From the NCBI RefSeq assembly GCF_033971905.1, contig NZ_JALBUT010000009.1:51018-115017 (forward strand): a stretch of DNA of 64,000 nt, read 5' to 3'. The translations under genes and the position numbers were made by a program. Under the pieces are notes generated by a model. It did no database searches. It was not told where the DNA came from and saw nothing but the letters and a program-made list of their open reading frames with translations. Below, one piece after another: positions 1 through 9,170 of this stretch; within the stretch, counting starts at the first letter, position 1, and the number at the start of each line of letters is the position of its first letter. Source of the stretch: Intestinicryptomonas porci. GTDB lineage: Bacteria; Verrucomicrobiota; Verrucomicrobiia; Opitutales; Intestinicryptomonadaceae.

Positions 1-396
1 CTTTGCAAGCACCGATATGTTTAAGAGAGTCTGCCCTGAAACACCTGCGTCGGTCTTGATAAGCAAAATCTCCCCGCGCGGCTTGTAGTTTTTTATTTCC
101 CTTGCGAAAGCCTCTTCATTGAAAACTTTTCCGCCAAAGAAAATCATTCCGCTTCCGCGTATGTTAAGGACGCTTATAGAATCTTCCGCAAAAGCCCCTA
201 CCATTGAATTTTTAGGGACTTCGGGCAAGTTTATTTCAGAATTTAAGTCCACGGAAATTCCAGATGCCAATATGTATTTTGAAGACAGCGTAAAGAACAT
301 CAACGCTATCAAAAGCACGTCAAAAATCGCAAAGACGCTCAGAGTAAAGCCGTCTTTGTGGACTTTTGAAAGGATGTCAATCGGTTCCGTCGCCAT
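1..396 (-). CDS. exbD: ExbD/TolR-type biopolymer transport protein (3' end beyond window)
   Basis: The gene starts at the ATG whose complement ends at base 396 and runs off the left edge after 132 codons. The protein opens MATEPIDILSKVHKDGFTLS and has one N-terminal membrane segment (FAIFDVLLIALMFFTL, about residues 22-37) followed by a periplasmic part, the ExbD/TolR plan. The conserved Asp of this family lies inside the membrane helix, and here an Asp sits at its start (FAIFD). The start overlaps the end of exbB by 20 nt, so the pair is translationally coupled. ExbB and ExbD form the proton-driven energy transducer that powers TonB- or Tol-type outer membrane work. Family from architecture and context; the C-terminus is not visible. 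Confidence 0.8.
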   Translation of the reverse strand, partial: MATEPIDILSKVHKDGFTLSVFAIFDVLLIALMFFTLSSKYILASGISVDLNSEINLPEVPKNSMVGAFAEDSISVLNIRGSGMIFFGGKVFNEEAFAREIKNYKPRGEILLIKTDAGVSGQTLLNISVLAK

Positions 397-1051
397 TTTC
401 GCTCTTCTCCAAAAGCCGCAAACCCTCGTTTTCGGGCATGCCTTTTTCAATAAACAAAACCATTTCGTTTGCCGCCCAGTCGATGTCGTGGGCGATTGCC
501 CTCACCCTGCCAAGCAAAAGCGCGTACATAACCCAGGCAGTAAGGCAGAGCAAAAGCCCCGCCACCGTAGAAACCAACGCGTTGTAAATTTGCGCCGAAA
601 AAATATCAACGGTAAAATAAGACCCCGTTTCGGATATTTTGTTAAAAATCTGCAAGAGCGCAAGAACAGTGCCTATCATTCCCATGAGCGGCGCGATTTT
701 TGCAATAAGCATAATACTTGATATTCTGCGTTGGAGCATCGGAAGCTCCAAGAGAGCCGCCGCCCTTACGGAATCGACAATCACGGTTCTGCCGCTTTCG
801 CAAGTTAATAGCGCCGCTTTTACCACGCGGGAAACGGGGCACGGAGTTTCCTCGCAAATGGTGAGTGCCTCGGTAAGCCTGCCGTCTTTTAGCGAATTTT
901 TAAGCCCATCAACGAAATCAACAGCCTTAATCTGCCCCTTGTGCAAATACAAAAATCTCTCTAAAAAAAGGAGCGCGACGACAAATGCCGAAAGCACTAT
1001 CGGAACCATCATCGGCCCGCCCGCGTAAAAGATATTGAGGAGTTTTTCCAT
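377..1051 (-). CDS. exbB: ExbB/TolQ/MotA-family proton channel protein
   Basis: A 224-residue inner membrane protein with three hydrophobic segments: one near the N-terminus (about 14-30) and two after residue 100, including the run ISSIMLIAKIAPLMGMIGTV and a helix around LVSTVAGLLLCLTAW. The family-typical APLMGMIGTVLALLQIF stretch and the following TVAGL motif are present. In the ExbB/TolQ family these helices form a pentameric channel around an ExbD/TolR dimer and use the proton gradient. It lies 3 nt downstream of the TPR protein and overlaps exbD, so TPR-exbB-exbD form one operon. Whether it serves TonB receptors or a Tol-like envelope system cannot be settled here, as no tonB or tolB is in view. 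Confidence 0.9.
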   Translation of the reverse strand: MEKLLNIFYAGGPMMVPIVLSAFVVALLFLERFLYLHKGQIKAVDFVDGLKNSLKDGRLTEALTICEETPCPVSRVVKAALLTCESGRTVIVDSVRAAALLELPMLQRRISSIMLIAKIAPLMGMIGTVLALLQIFNKISETGSYFTVDIFSAQIYNALVSTVAGLLLCLTAWVMYALLLGRVRAIAHDIDWAANEMVLFIEKGMPENEGLRLLEKSENGDGTD

Positions 1052-1054
1052 GTT

Positions 1055-3646
1055 CTATTTGTCTTTGATGTTTAAAAGTTTTTGCCTTGCGTTTTGCACG
1101 CCTGGCAGATTATGGCTTACAATAAGCTCGTAAGCCGACACTGCGGAAGATTTTTCGCCGAGCCTCTCGAATGTCTTGGCAAGCTCCAAAAGAGTGCGGG
1201 CAATCCAATAGCGTTCATTGGGCCCAAACTCTACGCCCAAACCTTGCCCGCTCTGTCCTCCGCTTAAAAATTTGTTCGCCGAAATCCACCATATTTCAGC
1301 CGCTTCCCTAAACCTGCCCATGCGCTCGAATGCAAAGCCCCATTTAAAAGCCGCTTCCGCTTTCGCACCCGCAGGGATGTCGGGCATCGAGTAAATTCGC
1401 TCAAACATCATCGCGGCGTCCGACTCGTGCCCCGTTTGCGCCAACATGCAGTCGCCAAGCCCCATGTTTGCGATTTTTATTTGCGGATGGCTTTCAAATT
1501 CGGAAATTATGTTTCGGTACATCGCCGCGGCGTTTGCGAAGTCGCTCATAAGCCTCAGAATTTCAGCCTGCGCGATTTTCGCGTAAAAGACTTTAGGAGA
1601 CTTCGGATATTTTTCAACGAGGCGCGAAAGCAAAATCAAAGCTTCTTTGTAGTCGCTTTCAAGTCCGAGGCGACGCGAATAAGACGCGGCGTCATAGAGC
1701 GCGACATCGGCATATTTCCCGTCGGGGAAAGTATCGGCAAGAGTTTTGCAATGCTGCAGAGCCTGTGCATAAGCACCGCGCAGGGCAAAATTTCTGGCTT
1801 CATACAAATAGGAAATCTGCGCCGCGTCAGAATCGGGATATTCTCCGCGCAGTTTTTCGTAGGCGTCAAAAGCTCCACCATTGCCGTCAAGCCTGCCAAG
1901 CGCGGCAAGAGAGCGGGCTTTTATAAGCATTGCGTTGGAAGCTATCATGTTTGCGGTTTCGGCGGAAGGCTTCAATGTTCCGAGTTTCAACATCGACAAA
2001 ATGTTTTCCGACAAATCCAAACTCTTGCCAAAATCCCCCGACTCTTCCGCAAGGCGCGCTTCAAGCCAAAGCATTTTTGCGCGCAAATCCTGGTTGGCAT
2101 CTCGGTTTATGACGGTATTTAAAAGATGCTCAACTCTCCTGCCCGCCTCTTTTGCCTTGCCGTTTTTGCGGAACATAGAAGAAATGGACCATTCCGTGCG
2201 CCAAACGTCGTCGGGATTTAATGCCAAACGCGAATACGAGGAGTCGGCGAGCAAAACCGCGCTTTCAATATCGCCCAAATTCAAAAACGACTCCGCCGCG
2301 CGGGCAAACGCCCCGCCTTTCCACCGCTCAGACAAGTTCGATTCAATCAGAGCCTTGTACATCGCCCCCGCCGTATCAAAGTCGCCCTCCAAAAAATAGC
2401 AGTCTGCGGCAATGAAGCGTATGAAGTCCGACATCTTGGGATTTTTTTCAAGTCCGGACATTTCAAGCAGATAACGCGCCGCCTGCCTGTATTCGGGCTT
2501 CTTGTTTTCCCCCGAAGCGAAAGCAGACCACGCAAGCGCGCCAAAGGCGTTCACTTTGAATGCGGAAGCGGGATAGTCGCGCAATAGGGCGTCTGCAAAC
2601 TTTGCGGCGTTTTCAAAATCGTTTCTGCCGATTGCAATGTAGGAAAGCTCGAGCAAAATTCTGTCCAAAATAAGAGGGGAACCGGATTTTAAAACATCGT
2701 TTAGCATATCCGCATAAGACTGCGAATCATCGCCGAAAGACGCGCGCAAAAGATATATCGCCTGTTCGGTTACCGCGGGAGACTTCGTGGTCTTTAAAAG
2801 AGTGCTTAAAAGAGCGCGCTTTCTTTCCTGCGAAGGCTCTATGGAAGACGAAATCAACTGCAACTCGTCTCTATCAATATCGGGCATGAGAGCGATATTC
2901 AAGGCATTTTCTACGACAGACAAGGCGTCCTGCCTGCGGTTCAGCCTGCCAAGCAAAAGGGCGTACTGCTTGGCAAACTGCACGCCCGCATTCGTTCCCA
3001 TGAAAAGGCTGGTCTTTAAAGACAATTCCGAAGCGAGCGTCTCCAAGTCTTTTACCCCCATGTCCTCCGACATCCTGCACAAGTTTATGAGGGCGTCCGC
3101 CTCGCGCTTGACAACTTCGGATTTAGCCAGCTTTTTTGCCGCTGAAAAATCGTCTGACGCACTGCGGAAATTGCCTTCGTTAAACAAAATAGACCCTCTC
3201 GCGACATAAAACCACGCGCGAGATTTTTCTGAAAGAGCGTCCTCGGAAAGTTTTGAAACTATTTCATGCGCTCCGTAAACATCGCCAAGCTGCAAAGAGA
3301 CGATTGCCTTGCGGATTAAAAATTCGGGAGAGTGCTGATTGCCAAAAAGCGGAAAAATTTTTCTCACATTCTCAAACTTGCCCTGCGCAATCAAAGAGTC
3401 CGCCAACACGAAACAAGCCTCGTCGCGCCCGCCTTCGGGAAGCGAATTTACGAGCTTTTCCGACATGTTTTCGGAAATGGCAGGCATGCCGAGCTCCAAC
3501 GCGCTTCGCGCATTCTCCAACACCGCCTCCGAAGACAAAATCCGATTTTTCTGAACGTCATTTCCCTGCGGCGCGGGCATTTGCGCAAACGCGGCTGCGG
3601 CGCCCGACAAAAGCGCGACTGCAAGAAATTTTGAAAAATTAAGCAT
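1055..3646 (-). CDS. Large exported TPR-repeat protein of the ExbB/ExbD cluster
   Basis: 863 residues. It begins with a signal peptide (MLNFSKFLAVALLSGAAAAFA, cut after AFA) and is otherwise made of alpha-helical tetratricopeptide-like repeats, for example AICEEALSEKSRAWFYVARG-like helical pairs, many with the A-x-x-x-Y/F-x-x-A-L spacing and recurrent 'YP(K/D)S' turns typical of periplasmic YbgF/CpoB or BamD-like repeats. It sits 3 nt upstream of exbB. TPR proteins of this size next to exbB/exbD are common in Verrucomicrobiota and are thought to be periplasmic scaffolds for TonB- or Tol-type complexes. That role is inferred from context; there is no catalytic motif. Confidence 0.75.
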   Translation of the reverse strand: MLNFSKFLAVALLSGAAAAFAQMPAPQGNDVQKNRILSSEAVLENARSALELGMPAISENMSEKLVNSLPEGGRDEACFVLADSLIAQGKFENVRKIFPLFGNQHSPEFLIRKAIVSLQLGDVYGAHEIVSKLSEDALSEKSRAWFYVARGSILFNEGNFRSASDDFSAAKKLAKSEVVKREADALINLCRMSEDMGVKDLETLASELSLKTSLFMGTNAGVQFAKQYALLLGRLNRRQDALSVVENALNIALMPDIDRDELQLISSSIEPSQERKRALLSTLLKTTKSPAVTEQAIYLLRASFGDDSQSYADMLNDVLKSGSPLILDRILLELSYIAIGRNDFENAAKFADALLRDYPASAFKVNAFGALAWSAFASGENKKPEYRQAARYLLEMSGLEKNPKMSDFIRFIAADCYFLEGDFDTAGAMYKALIESNLSERWKGGAFARAAESFLNLGDIESAVLLADSSYSRLALNPDDVWRTEWSISSMFRKNGKAKEAGRRVEHLLNTVINRDANQDLRAKMLWLEARLAEESGDFGKSLDLSENILSMLKLGTLKPSAETANMIASNAMLIKARSLAALGRLDGNGGAFDAYEKLRGEYPDSDAAQISYLYEARNFALRGAYAQALQHCKTLADTFPDGKYADVALYDAASYSRRLGLESDYKEALILLSRLVEKYPKSPKVFYAKIAQAEILRLMSDFANAAAMYRNIISEFESHPQIKIANMGLGDCMLAQTGHESDAAMMFERIYSMPDIPAGAKAEAAFKWGFAFERMGRFREAAEIWWISANKFLSGGQSGQGLGVEFGPNERYWIARTLLELAKTFERLGEKSSAVSAYELIVSHNLPGVQNARQKLLNIKDK

Positions 3647-3664
3647 TTCCTATAAAATCTTATT

Positions 3665-4363
3665 TTAATTTTGTTTTTGCAAATAAAAATCGGATATTTT
3701 TTTTATGATTTCAAAAAGCTTTGCGTCATAAATCTTCTTTGCGCGGTTTGCCGATATGGCAAATTTCACAAGGTCGATCGGCAATGTCGGCTTTTTCAAA
3801 AATACCCCGAAAAACTTCGCAAATGAAAAAGAGCTTGCCCCCGTGTCGAAATCCATGAGCGAATTAAAAAACTCGGCAGGAATTTTTGAATCTACTCCAT
3901 CGCTTACCGCGCGCAAATGCGCAAATTTTTCCTCGCAAAACAATGGCTTGAAAAATCTCGCCTCCATCTCCACTGCCGAAAATCCGCTTTCGCGCATCTT
4001 GGATTTCTTCTCCGAGTCCGCGACTGCCTCCACGCTTGCAATCCTGCATCGGACTGCCCCCAAAGACCGCAAAATTTCTGCAACCCCGATATTTGCCGTT
4101 TCAAAAATGAAATCGCCCTCTTTTATGGACGGAGAGCATGAGCCGCAAAATCCACAAAGCAAAGCCAAGTCAAAAGAATGTTTTTTTTGAAAATTCTCCA
4201 CCCTGTCTTGAGACGCCTTGCAGCCAATTCCCGAAACAATGCCGAAAAATTCCACGCCGCCAACGGATATTTTGGCAGTTTTGCCAAGCGCGGGGCGTTC
4301 GCCCGCCTTTTTGAAAAAAGCCCAAGCCTCAAACGTAGTTGGAAAGACTAAGAGAGCCTTCAT
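3665..4363 (-). CDS. Nucleoside phosphorylase / nucleosidase-like protein (HpnG-like)
   Basis: 232 residues related to the purine nucleoside phosphorylase/MTA-SAH nucleosidase superfamily: an N-terminal Rossmann-like strand (MKALLVFPTTFEAWAF), a glycine turn (GFCGSCSPSIKEGDFIF) that matches the family's 'G.aGgl...l..GD' region, and the substrate-side motif SAVEMEARFF followed by RAVSDGVDSK with the conserved VSD acidic residue. It starts 1 nt after the stop of the fused hpnD-hpnE gene, so it belongs to the squalene operon. In hopanoid clusters a phosphorylase called HpnG occupies this place and removes adenine from adenosylhopane. That assignment is from context; a plain nucleosidase is possible. 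Confidence 0.65.
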   Translation of the reverse strand: MKALLVFPTTFEAWAFFKKAGERPALGKTAKISVGGVEFFGIVSGIGCKASQDRVENFQKKHSFDLALLCGFCGSCSPSIKEGDFIFETANIGVAEILRSLGAVRCRIASVEAVADSEKKSKMRESGFSAVEMEARFFKPLFCEEKFAHLRAVSDGVDSKIPAEFFNSLMDFDTGASSFSFAKFFGVFLKKPTLPIDLVKFAISANRAKKIYDAKLFEIIKKISDFYLQKQN

Positions 4364-4364
4364 G

Positions 4365-6509
4365 CTAAAATCCGTTTATTTTTGCGCTCGCGCTCGCGCT
4401 TTCCATCGTGCAAGGCAATCCTCCCGCCTCGAGCCAGTCTCCGCAAACGACCGCATTTGAAAAATGCCCGTTCGGGCTTGGGCGCAAAGCCTCGGCAACG
4501 CTTGTTGAAAGAATGGTGGCGTCCTTGAAAAGCGACGGCAAAAAATCGCATATTTCTATTTTCCCGAAATATTTTTCAAGCTCCGACTGCACCGCTTCCC
4601 TTATGGCTGAGGGATTGAAATCCCCGTCAAACGCGCTGACTGTTATGGAGTACACGCGCTTTTTCCCGCCCGATTTTGTCCTGTCGAAAACCCAATGGAT
4701 TTGCGAATTTGCAAGCGCCACGAAATCTTCATCGAAAAGCTTTTGCGAAGTCGAAAAGTACACATTTAAAATCGGTGAGCTTTCAATGGCATTTGCCGCG
4801 TCTTTTAGCGGACATTCGGGAAGAAGCCCCGCAAGCTGTTTTCTGCCAAGCGCAAGAACGTAAAAATCGTATCCGCCCTTGGTTTCAGAACCGATTTCAA
4901 AAGACTTAACGCCTCCGCCGCCATAATTTATTTTACTTACTCTGCTTGATAAATTCACGCTTCCTCCGCAAGCTTCAATGTACAATTTCGAGTTTTTAAA
5001 AACTATGTCGACAAGCGGAATTTCGTTTAAAATGAGAGCACTTTTGCGCACTCCCTTTAAGAGCGATTTCTTTATGCTTTTTACAAACATGTCGGCAGAC
5101 GCCGCGGAGATGTCAGTATTTTGGACGGAGACGCAAAAAGGATGCCACAAAAGATTTTTCGCCATCTCGCCTACGCGCTGTCTGTCCAAATACTCCGAAA
5201 CAGTTTCGCCTTTCATCGCCCCGCCAAGCCCGAATTTTATTTTAAGGAGCATTGAAATGTTGCGCAGTGTCTTAAAACCCTTTATGCGCGGAATTTTAAA
5301 AATGGAAAAGCGCGAACCGTTTTGCGGAAACTCATAGCAAAAAGACGTTCCATCAGGATTTAAAAAGCGCATTCTCTCGCACGGCTTTTTAAACGAGCCG
5401 TTTTTCGCCCCGATTAAATCGAGAAAGCCAAAAAAGTTTTTGTAGCACCCCATGACGGCGTGCCCGCCGTTGTCAAGCCTTCCGAATTCGGGAGTTTCTA
5501 TGGCGGCTATTCTACCCCCTGCCGACGCCTTTGCCTCGAACAAATCAACTTCAAAACCCTTTAAAGACAAGTTGACTGCGGCTTCCAAACCCGCCAGCCC
5601 GCCGCCCAAAACAGCGGCTTTCCCAAAATTTGAAGGAGGCTTTTTTGAATATTTCTTGGCTCTATAAATTGCCCCGAGCGCAAGAAATATTTTTTGAAAC
5701 TTCGGGATTTTTATGACATTTTCAGAAATATTAAAACCGCAAGCGCAAATCTTGTCGAGAATGCGCTCGTAAATGTCGCTCATGATTAACGCAGGCGCAA
5801 GGGCTTTTGCATCTTCTGGCTGCAACAAATTCCGCGCCCTGTTAAAGAAATGCTTTGCCCTGAAATACATCATTTTTAAAAGCGATTTGCAGTTTTCGCC
5901 AAGCTCTGCGCTTTCAAAATCTTTCGGCTTTACCCCGAACGCCTCCATTTCAGACCGCGGAATATAGACGCGGTGCATGGTTTTCCAATCAAACACGACG
6001 TCCCTCAAAATATTCGTAAACTGCAAGGCGTAGCCCAAAGATTCGGCAAATTCCTTTGTTTTTTCATTTTTGAAGCCGAAAATGTAAATCGATGCAAGTC
6101 CCACCGCGCTCGCTACGCCATAGCAATACTTTTTGATGTCGGCAAACGTTTCAAACGGCGAGGAATCGGTATCGCGCAAAACCCCGTCTATTATGTCGAG
6201 CAAATACTGCTTTGGAACGTCCCTTCTCATGACAACCCCTCGAAGCTGCCTTTCAAGAAGCGAAAGTTTTGACGGCTTGCCCGAATATATGTTTTCGACC
6301 TTCGTCTTCCAATCGTTCAAAGCGATGATTTTTTGCTCTGCCGACGTTGAAGAGTCGTCCGCAATATCGTCCAAGACCCTGCAATAAGTGTAGAAAACCT
6401 CCATGTCGCGCGCCCTGTCTTTTTCCATGCAAAAAAACGCGAACGCCAAATTTGAATTTTTGCGGGCTTCGACTTGCGAATCTTCGTATGCTGAAAATCC
6501 CTCGTTCAT
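4365..6509 (-). CDS. hpnDE: Fused presqualene diphosphate synthase - hydroxysqualene dehydroxylase (HpnD-HpnE)
   Basis: 714 residues with two enzymes in one chain. Residues 1-270 are a squalene/phytoene synthase: first Asp-rich motif DDIADD (47-52) and second motif NILRDVVFD (166-174), as in HpnD, which condenses two farnesyl diphosphates to presqualene diphosphate. After a short Lys-rich linker (KKYSKKPPSN) the second half starts with an FAD-binding Rossmann motif (GGGLAGLEAA, 302-311) and ends with a family-typical C-terminal FAD segment (VVCGDWLEAGGLP), as in HpnE, which reduces hydroxysqualene to squalene. The two are separate genes in the bacteria I know. The start is the ATG 4 nt after hpnC. 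No frameshift or stop marks the joint. Confidence 0.88.
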   Translation of the reverse strand: MNEGFSAYEDSQVEARKNSNLAFAFFCMEKDRARDMEVFYTYCRVLDDIADDSSTSAEQKIIALNDWKTKVENIYSGKPSKLSLLERQLRGVVMRRDVPKQYLLDIIDGVLRDTDSSPFETFADIKKYCYGVASAVGLASIYIFGFKNEKTKEFAESLGYALQFTNILRDVVFDWKTMHRVYIPRSEMEAFGVKPKDFESAELGENCKSLLKMMYFRAKHFFNRARNLLQPEDAKALAPALIMSDIYERILDKICACGFNISENVIKIPKFQKIFLALGAIYRAKKYSKKPPSNFGKAAVLGGGLAGLEAAVNLSLKGFEVDLFEAKASAGGRIAAIETPEFGRLDNGGHAVMGCYKNFFGFLDLIGAKNGSFKKPCERMRFLNPDGTSFCYEFPQNGSRFSIFKIPRIKGFKTLRNISMLLKIKFGLGGAMKGETVSEYLDRQRVGEMAKNLLWHPFCVSVQNTDISAASADMFVKSIKKSLLKGVRKSALILNEIPLVDIVFKNSKLYIEACGGSVNLSSRVSKINYGGGGVKSFEIGSETKGGYDFYVLALGRKQLAGLLPECPLKDAANAIESSPILNVYFSTSQKLFDEDFVALANSQIHWVFDRTKSGGKKRVYSITVSAFDGDFNPSAIREAVQSELEKYFGKIEICDFLPSLFKDATILSTSVAEALRPSPNGHFSNAVVCGDWLEAGGLPCTMESASASAKINGF

Positions 6510-6513
6510 TTTT

Positions 6514-7371
6514 TTAGAATAAAGCGGAAAGTAAAAGTTTTATCTTGTCGAATTTTGAAATTGCGGGGCGGGACTTCAAAGTGTCGAATTTTTGAGATTC
6601 TATCTTGTTTAAAATCGCCCTGCCGCCTGCAAGAGTAAGGCGTATTTCAAGACTCAGCGGGAATGGAAGGGTCTTTGGCAATTTTTCGCCTTTTTTGAAG
6701 AGTTCCTCTGTTATAATCACCTGCCTGCAAAGGCACGACCTCACGGCTTCGCTCGCCATTGGAGCAAAGAAATCCTCCTCAGTGAGCGCGCCCCACTGGT
6801 CTTGGGGAATGTAAATGCGATTCTTGGACTTGTCCACGCTCATGTCCTGCCAGAAATTTGCAAGTTGCAAAGCCGTGCATATCGCATCCGACATCTCGAA
6901 ACGCTCCGCGTCCGTAAAGCCGTGCAAAATCAAGACGAGCCTGCCGACGGGATTTGCGGAACGCCTGCAATAATCGAACAGCTCTTCATAATCGGCATAG
7001 CGTTTTTTCACGACATCTTGCGCGAACGCGCTGACAAGGTCGGTAAAAAGAGAAACGGGTATGCTGAATTTTTTTATCGTGTCGGCGCACGCCATAAAAA
7101 TCCAATCCCATTTGGGATTGAGCTTTTCGGGATTTTCCAACGCCAGATTAAGCTCTTTCACATAGTCGTTTAGCCATTCGACCCTCAAAGGCGAGTCCGC
7201 CGCGACCGTTTCATGATTTTCATCGGCAATGTCGTCGGCAGTTCTTGCGAATGCGTAAACCGCCGCAACATGTTTGCGGATTTTACGCGGCACCATTTTG
7301 GCGACCGGAAAATTCTCATAATGCGAATTTGCCAAAGCCTCGCATTTTTTATAAGCCGAGTTTAAATCCAT
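6514..7371 (-). CDS. hpnC: Hydroxysqualene synthase HpnC
   Basis: 285 residues of the squalene/phytoene synthase family. HpnC marks are visible: SHYENFPV near residue 17, the first Asp-rich motif in FARTADDIADE (about 41-51), DYCRRSANPVGRLVL, and LQLANFWQDMSVD with the second Asp-rich motif. HpnC converts presqualene diphosphate to hydroxysqualene, the middle step of the HpnC-D-E route from farnesyl diphosphate to squalene in the cytoplasm. It is the first gene of hpnC-hpnDE-phosphorylase, with 4 nt to the next gene. No squalene-hopene cyclase is in the window, so the end product (hopanoid, sterol or squalene itself) cannot be told. Confidence 0.9.
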   Translation of the reverse strand: MDLNSAYKKCEALANSHYENFPVAKMVPRKIRKHVAAVYAFARTADDIADENHETVAADSPLRVEWLNDYVKELNLALENPEKLNPKWDWIFMACADTIKKFSIPVSLFTDLVSAFAQDVVKKRYADYEELFDYCRRSANPVGRLVLILHGFTDAERFEMSDAICTALQLANFWQDMSVDKSKNRIYIPQDQWGALTEEDFFAPMASEAVRSCLCRQVIITEELFKKGEKLPKTLPFPLSLEIRLTLAGGRAILNKIESQKFDTLKSRPAISKFDKIKLLLSALF

Positions 7372-7419
7372 ATTTCTTGAAATATCGCAAATCTCTTTGA
7401 AATTGTCAAATATGAAGAA

Positions 7420-9105
7420 TTAAAACCGCCGTAAAACTATTAATGTAATCCTCGTTGAAACTGCGACGGCAAGAGAGCTTGGAATTAAAAGCACCCCGGG
7501 GCTGTTTATGTTTTCGCTTCTTAGGTTTATCGTGTCGCTATCTGGCTTGTAAACCCCGAGATACCCCGCGCCCGCGTCGGCTTCCAAATTTATGTTTATT
7601 CCCATAGCGTCCATCGCCCACCTGCGTATGTCGCCTATCCCCGCAACCTCACCCTTAGTTGTTGCACTTTTAGGCAGTGGTAAATTCGGACGCAAGATAG
7701 GCTTGAAAACCAAAGGCTTGCTCTTATCCCCCTGCGGAATGCCGTTTTCATCCCCCAAAGCCGCACTTTCCCCGCTTTCCGCAAAATTTTTTGAATATTT
7801 TGCATTTTTTTCTTGATTTTCCGAAAAATTTTCCGATTGTTCAGAATCAGCCGAAGAAATATAAGACGGAAGGGAAGTGTCCCGCCGCGCTACCGCGCCT
7901 GCATTTTCTTCGGCTTCTTTTTTGTTTGAATAAAATGTATATACAAAATCAGGCTGTTTCTTCTTTTGGCTTTTGGTGACAACAACAGTTAAAATCCTGT
8001 TTTTATCTTTCGGGTCTCGCATCGTATATTCTCTTTTAAAATCAGATACAATATTGACTTCCCCGTTCCTTATAATATTGCCTATATTTAAAATTTCCTC
8101 TGCCGAAACATATCCCATTTGGCTGTTTTTGCCGTAATGCTTCAATAGAATATGGTTTACCCCATTCCGTTCCCTTGACGACCTCAAAAAAGAAATAACA
8201 TTTCCCAAGTCGTCAGCTCTTAGATGGTAATATTTTTTATCCCCTCTTACAACATCGAGAACTCCTCTTTGCTCCTCATTTAAAAAACGTCCCCTTATCT
8301 CTTCTAAAAATTCAGAAATTCTATCTAACAGCTTTTGCGCTATTTTTCCTTTTTTTGGTGGCTTGTTAAAACGTTGGGTTAATTCACCCTCGGAAAACCC
8401 TTTTTGAATATTGAGACCATTCTCTTGTTCCCTATCCATTAAAACGGCGTCGCGCAAAACCTTGCCATTGTAATCAACGTTACTGTTCCAGTCTTCTGAA
8501 GTTTCGCTTTCTCGCTGGTCTCTAAAAGGATTAAACGGAATAAACTTGCGCTCCGCCTTCCCGTTTTCATTGCGCCAATAAACCATGACGCCATAGTCGC
8601 CGTTATATTCATACGCAGTATCAAGGCGGTTGCCTTTTGAATCAAAATATCCCACAGCATACTTCTTGCCCCCAATGACAACACTTGGATAAGTGATTGC
8701 GTTCTTTTCCGAATTCCTTGCAAGCTCTATGAACCAATCAAGGCTCGGAACATCTTCCTCTATACCCTGCACACCTGCCTCAGTCGCCCCTTCTTCTTCC
8801 AAATTCGCATCGTCAATCTCCGCCTCATTATTATTGGATTCCTCGACATTTTGGGCGTATGGAGCCCCCTGCAAGTCGTTTGCAAAGACTTTCTCAAAGG
8901 AAAACGCTTCGGGATCCAAGTCCGCAAGCCTAAGCTTGAAGTCGTGCGCCTCTTTTAGCATTTCAAGGGCGTGATTTGTCGCAAGCTTGCCCAAAGCCCG
9001 CTTTTCCTCACCATTAAGCTCCGCCGCAGGCTTTCCAATCTCCCTTAACGCCCTGCTTCTCGCCTCCTCGACAATCTCCCCACGCGCCTCTGGCGTAAGA
9101 GCCAT
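7420..9105 (-). CDS. Phage polyvalent-protein remnant with PBECR-like nuclease domain
   Basis: 561 residues. The N-terminal third is charged and acidic (helical, with an acidic stretch around 95-115). The middle carries a domain around HILLKHYGKNSQMGYVSAEE ... GEVNIVSDF ... DFVYTFYSNKKEAEE that resembles the barnase/EndoU/colicin/RelE-like (PBECR) toxins attached to phage head-morphogenesis polyvalent proteins. A Ser/Glu/Asn-rich linker follows, and the end reads NLRSENINSPGVLLIPSSLAVAVSTRI before stopping, where related polyvalent proteins continue into a HExxH metallopeptidase; here that motif looks destroyed. Only about 10 nt separate its ATG from the dxs terminator, leaving no room for a promoter. 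It is probably an untranscribed prophage relic sitting between dxs and hpnC. Moderate confidence in the domain names. Confidence 0.55.
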   Translation of the reverse strand: MALTPEARGEIVEEARSRALREIGKPAAELNGEEKRALGKLATNHALEMLKEAHDFKLRLADLDPEAFSFEKVFANDLQGAPYAQNVEESNNNEAEIDDANLEEEGATEAGVQGIEEDVPSLDWFIELARNSEKNAITYPSVVIGGKKYAVGYFDSKGNRLDTAYEYNGDYGVMVYWRNENGKAERKFIPFNPFRDQRESETSEDWNSNVDYNGKVLRDAVLMDREQENGLNIQKGFSEGELTQRFNKPPKKGKIAQKLLDRISEFLEEIRGRFLNEEQRGVLDVVRGDKKYYHLRADDLGNVISFLRSSRERNGVNHILLKHYGKNSQMGYVSAEEILNIGNIIRNGEVNIVSDFKREYTMRDPKDKNRILTVVVTKSQKKKQPDFVYTFYSNKKEAEENAGAVARRDTSLPSYISSADSEQSENFSENQEKNAKYSKNFAESGESAALGDENGIPQGDKSKPLVFKPILRPNLPLPKSATTKGEVAGIGDIRRWAMDAMGININLEADAGAGYLGVYKPDSDTINLRSENINSPGVLLIPSSLAVAVSTRITLIVLRRF

Positions 9106-9115
9106 TTCTTACACA

Positions 9116-9148
9116 AAAAAAGCCTTCCCCGATTAGGAAAAGCTTTTA
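9116..9148 (-). terminator. Terminator of xseB-dxs
   Basis: Read on the minus strand, an interrupted hairpin (AAAAGC pairing with GCTTTT, plus TTCC with GGAA) ends in a run of seven T. It lies 23 nt after the dxs stop. Confidence 0.7.
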
Positions 9149-9170
9149 TTGCTTCATATAAAAACTTAGG

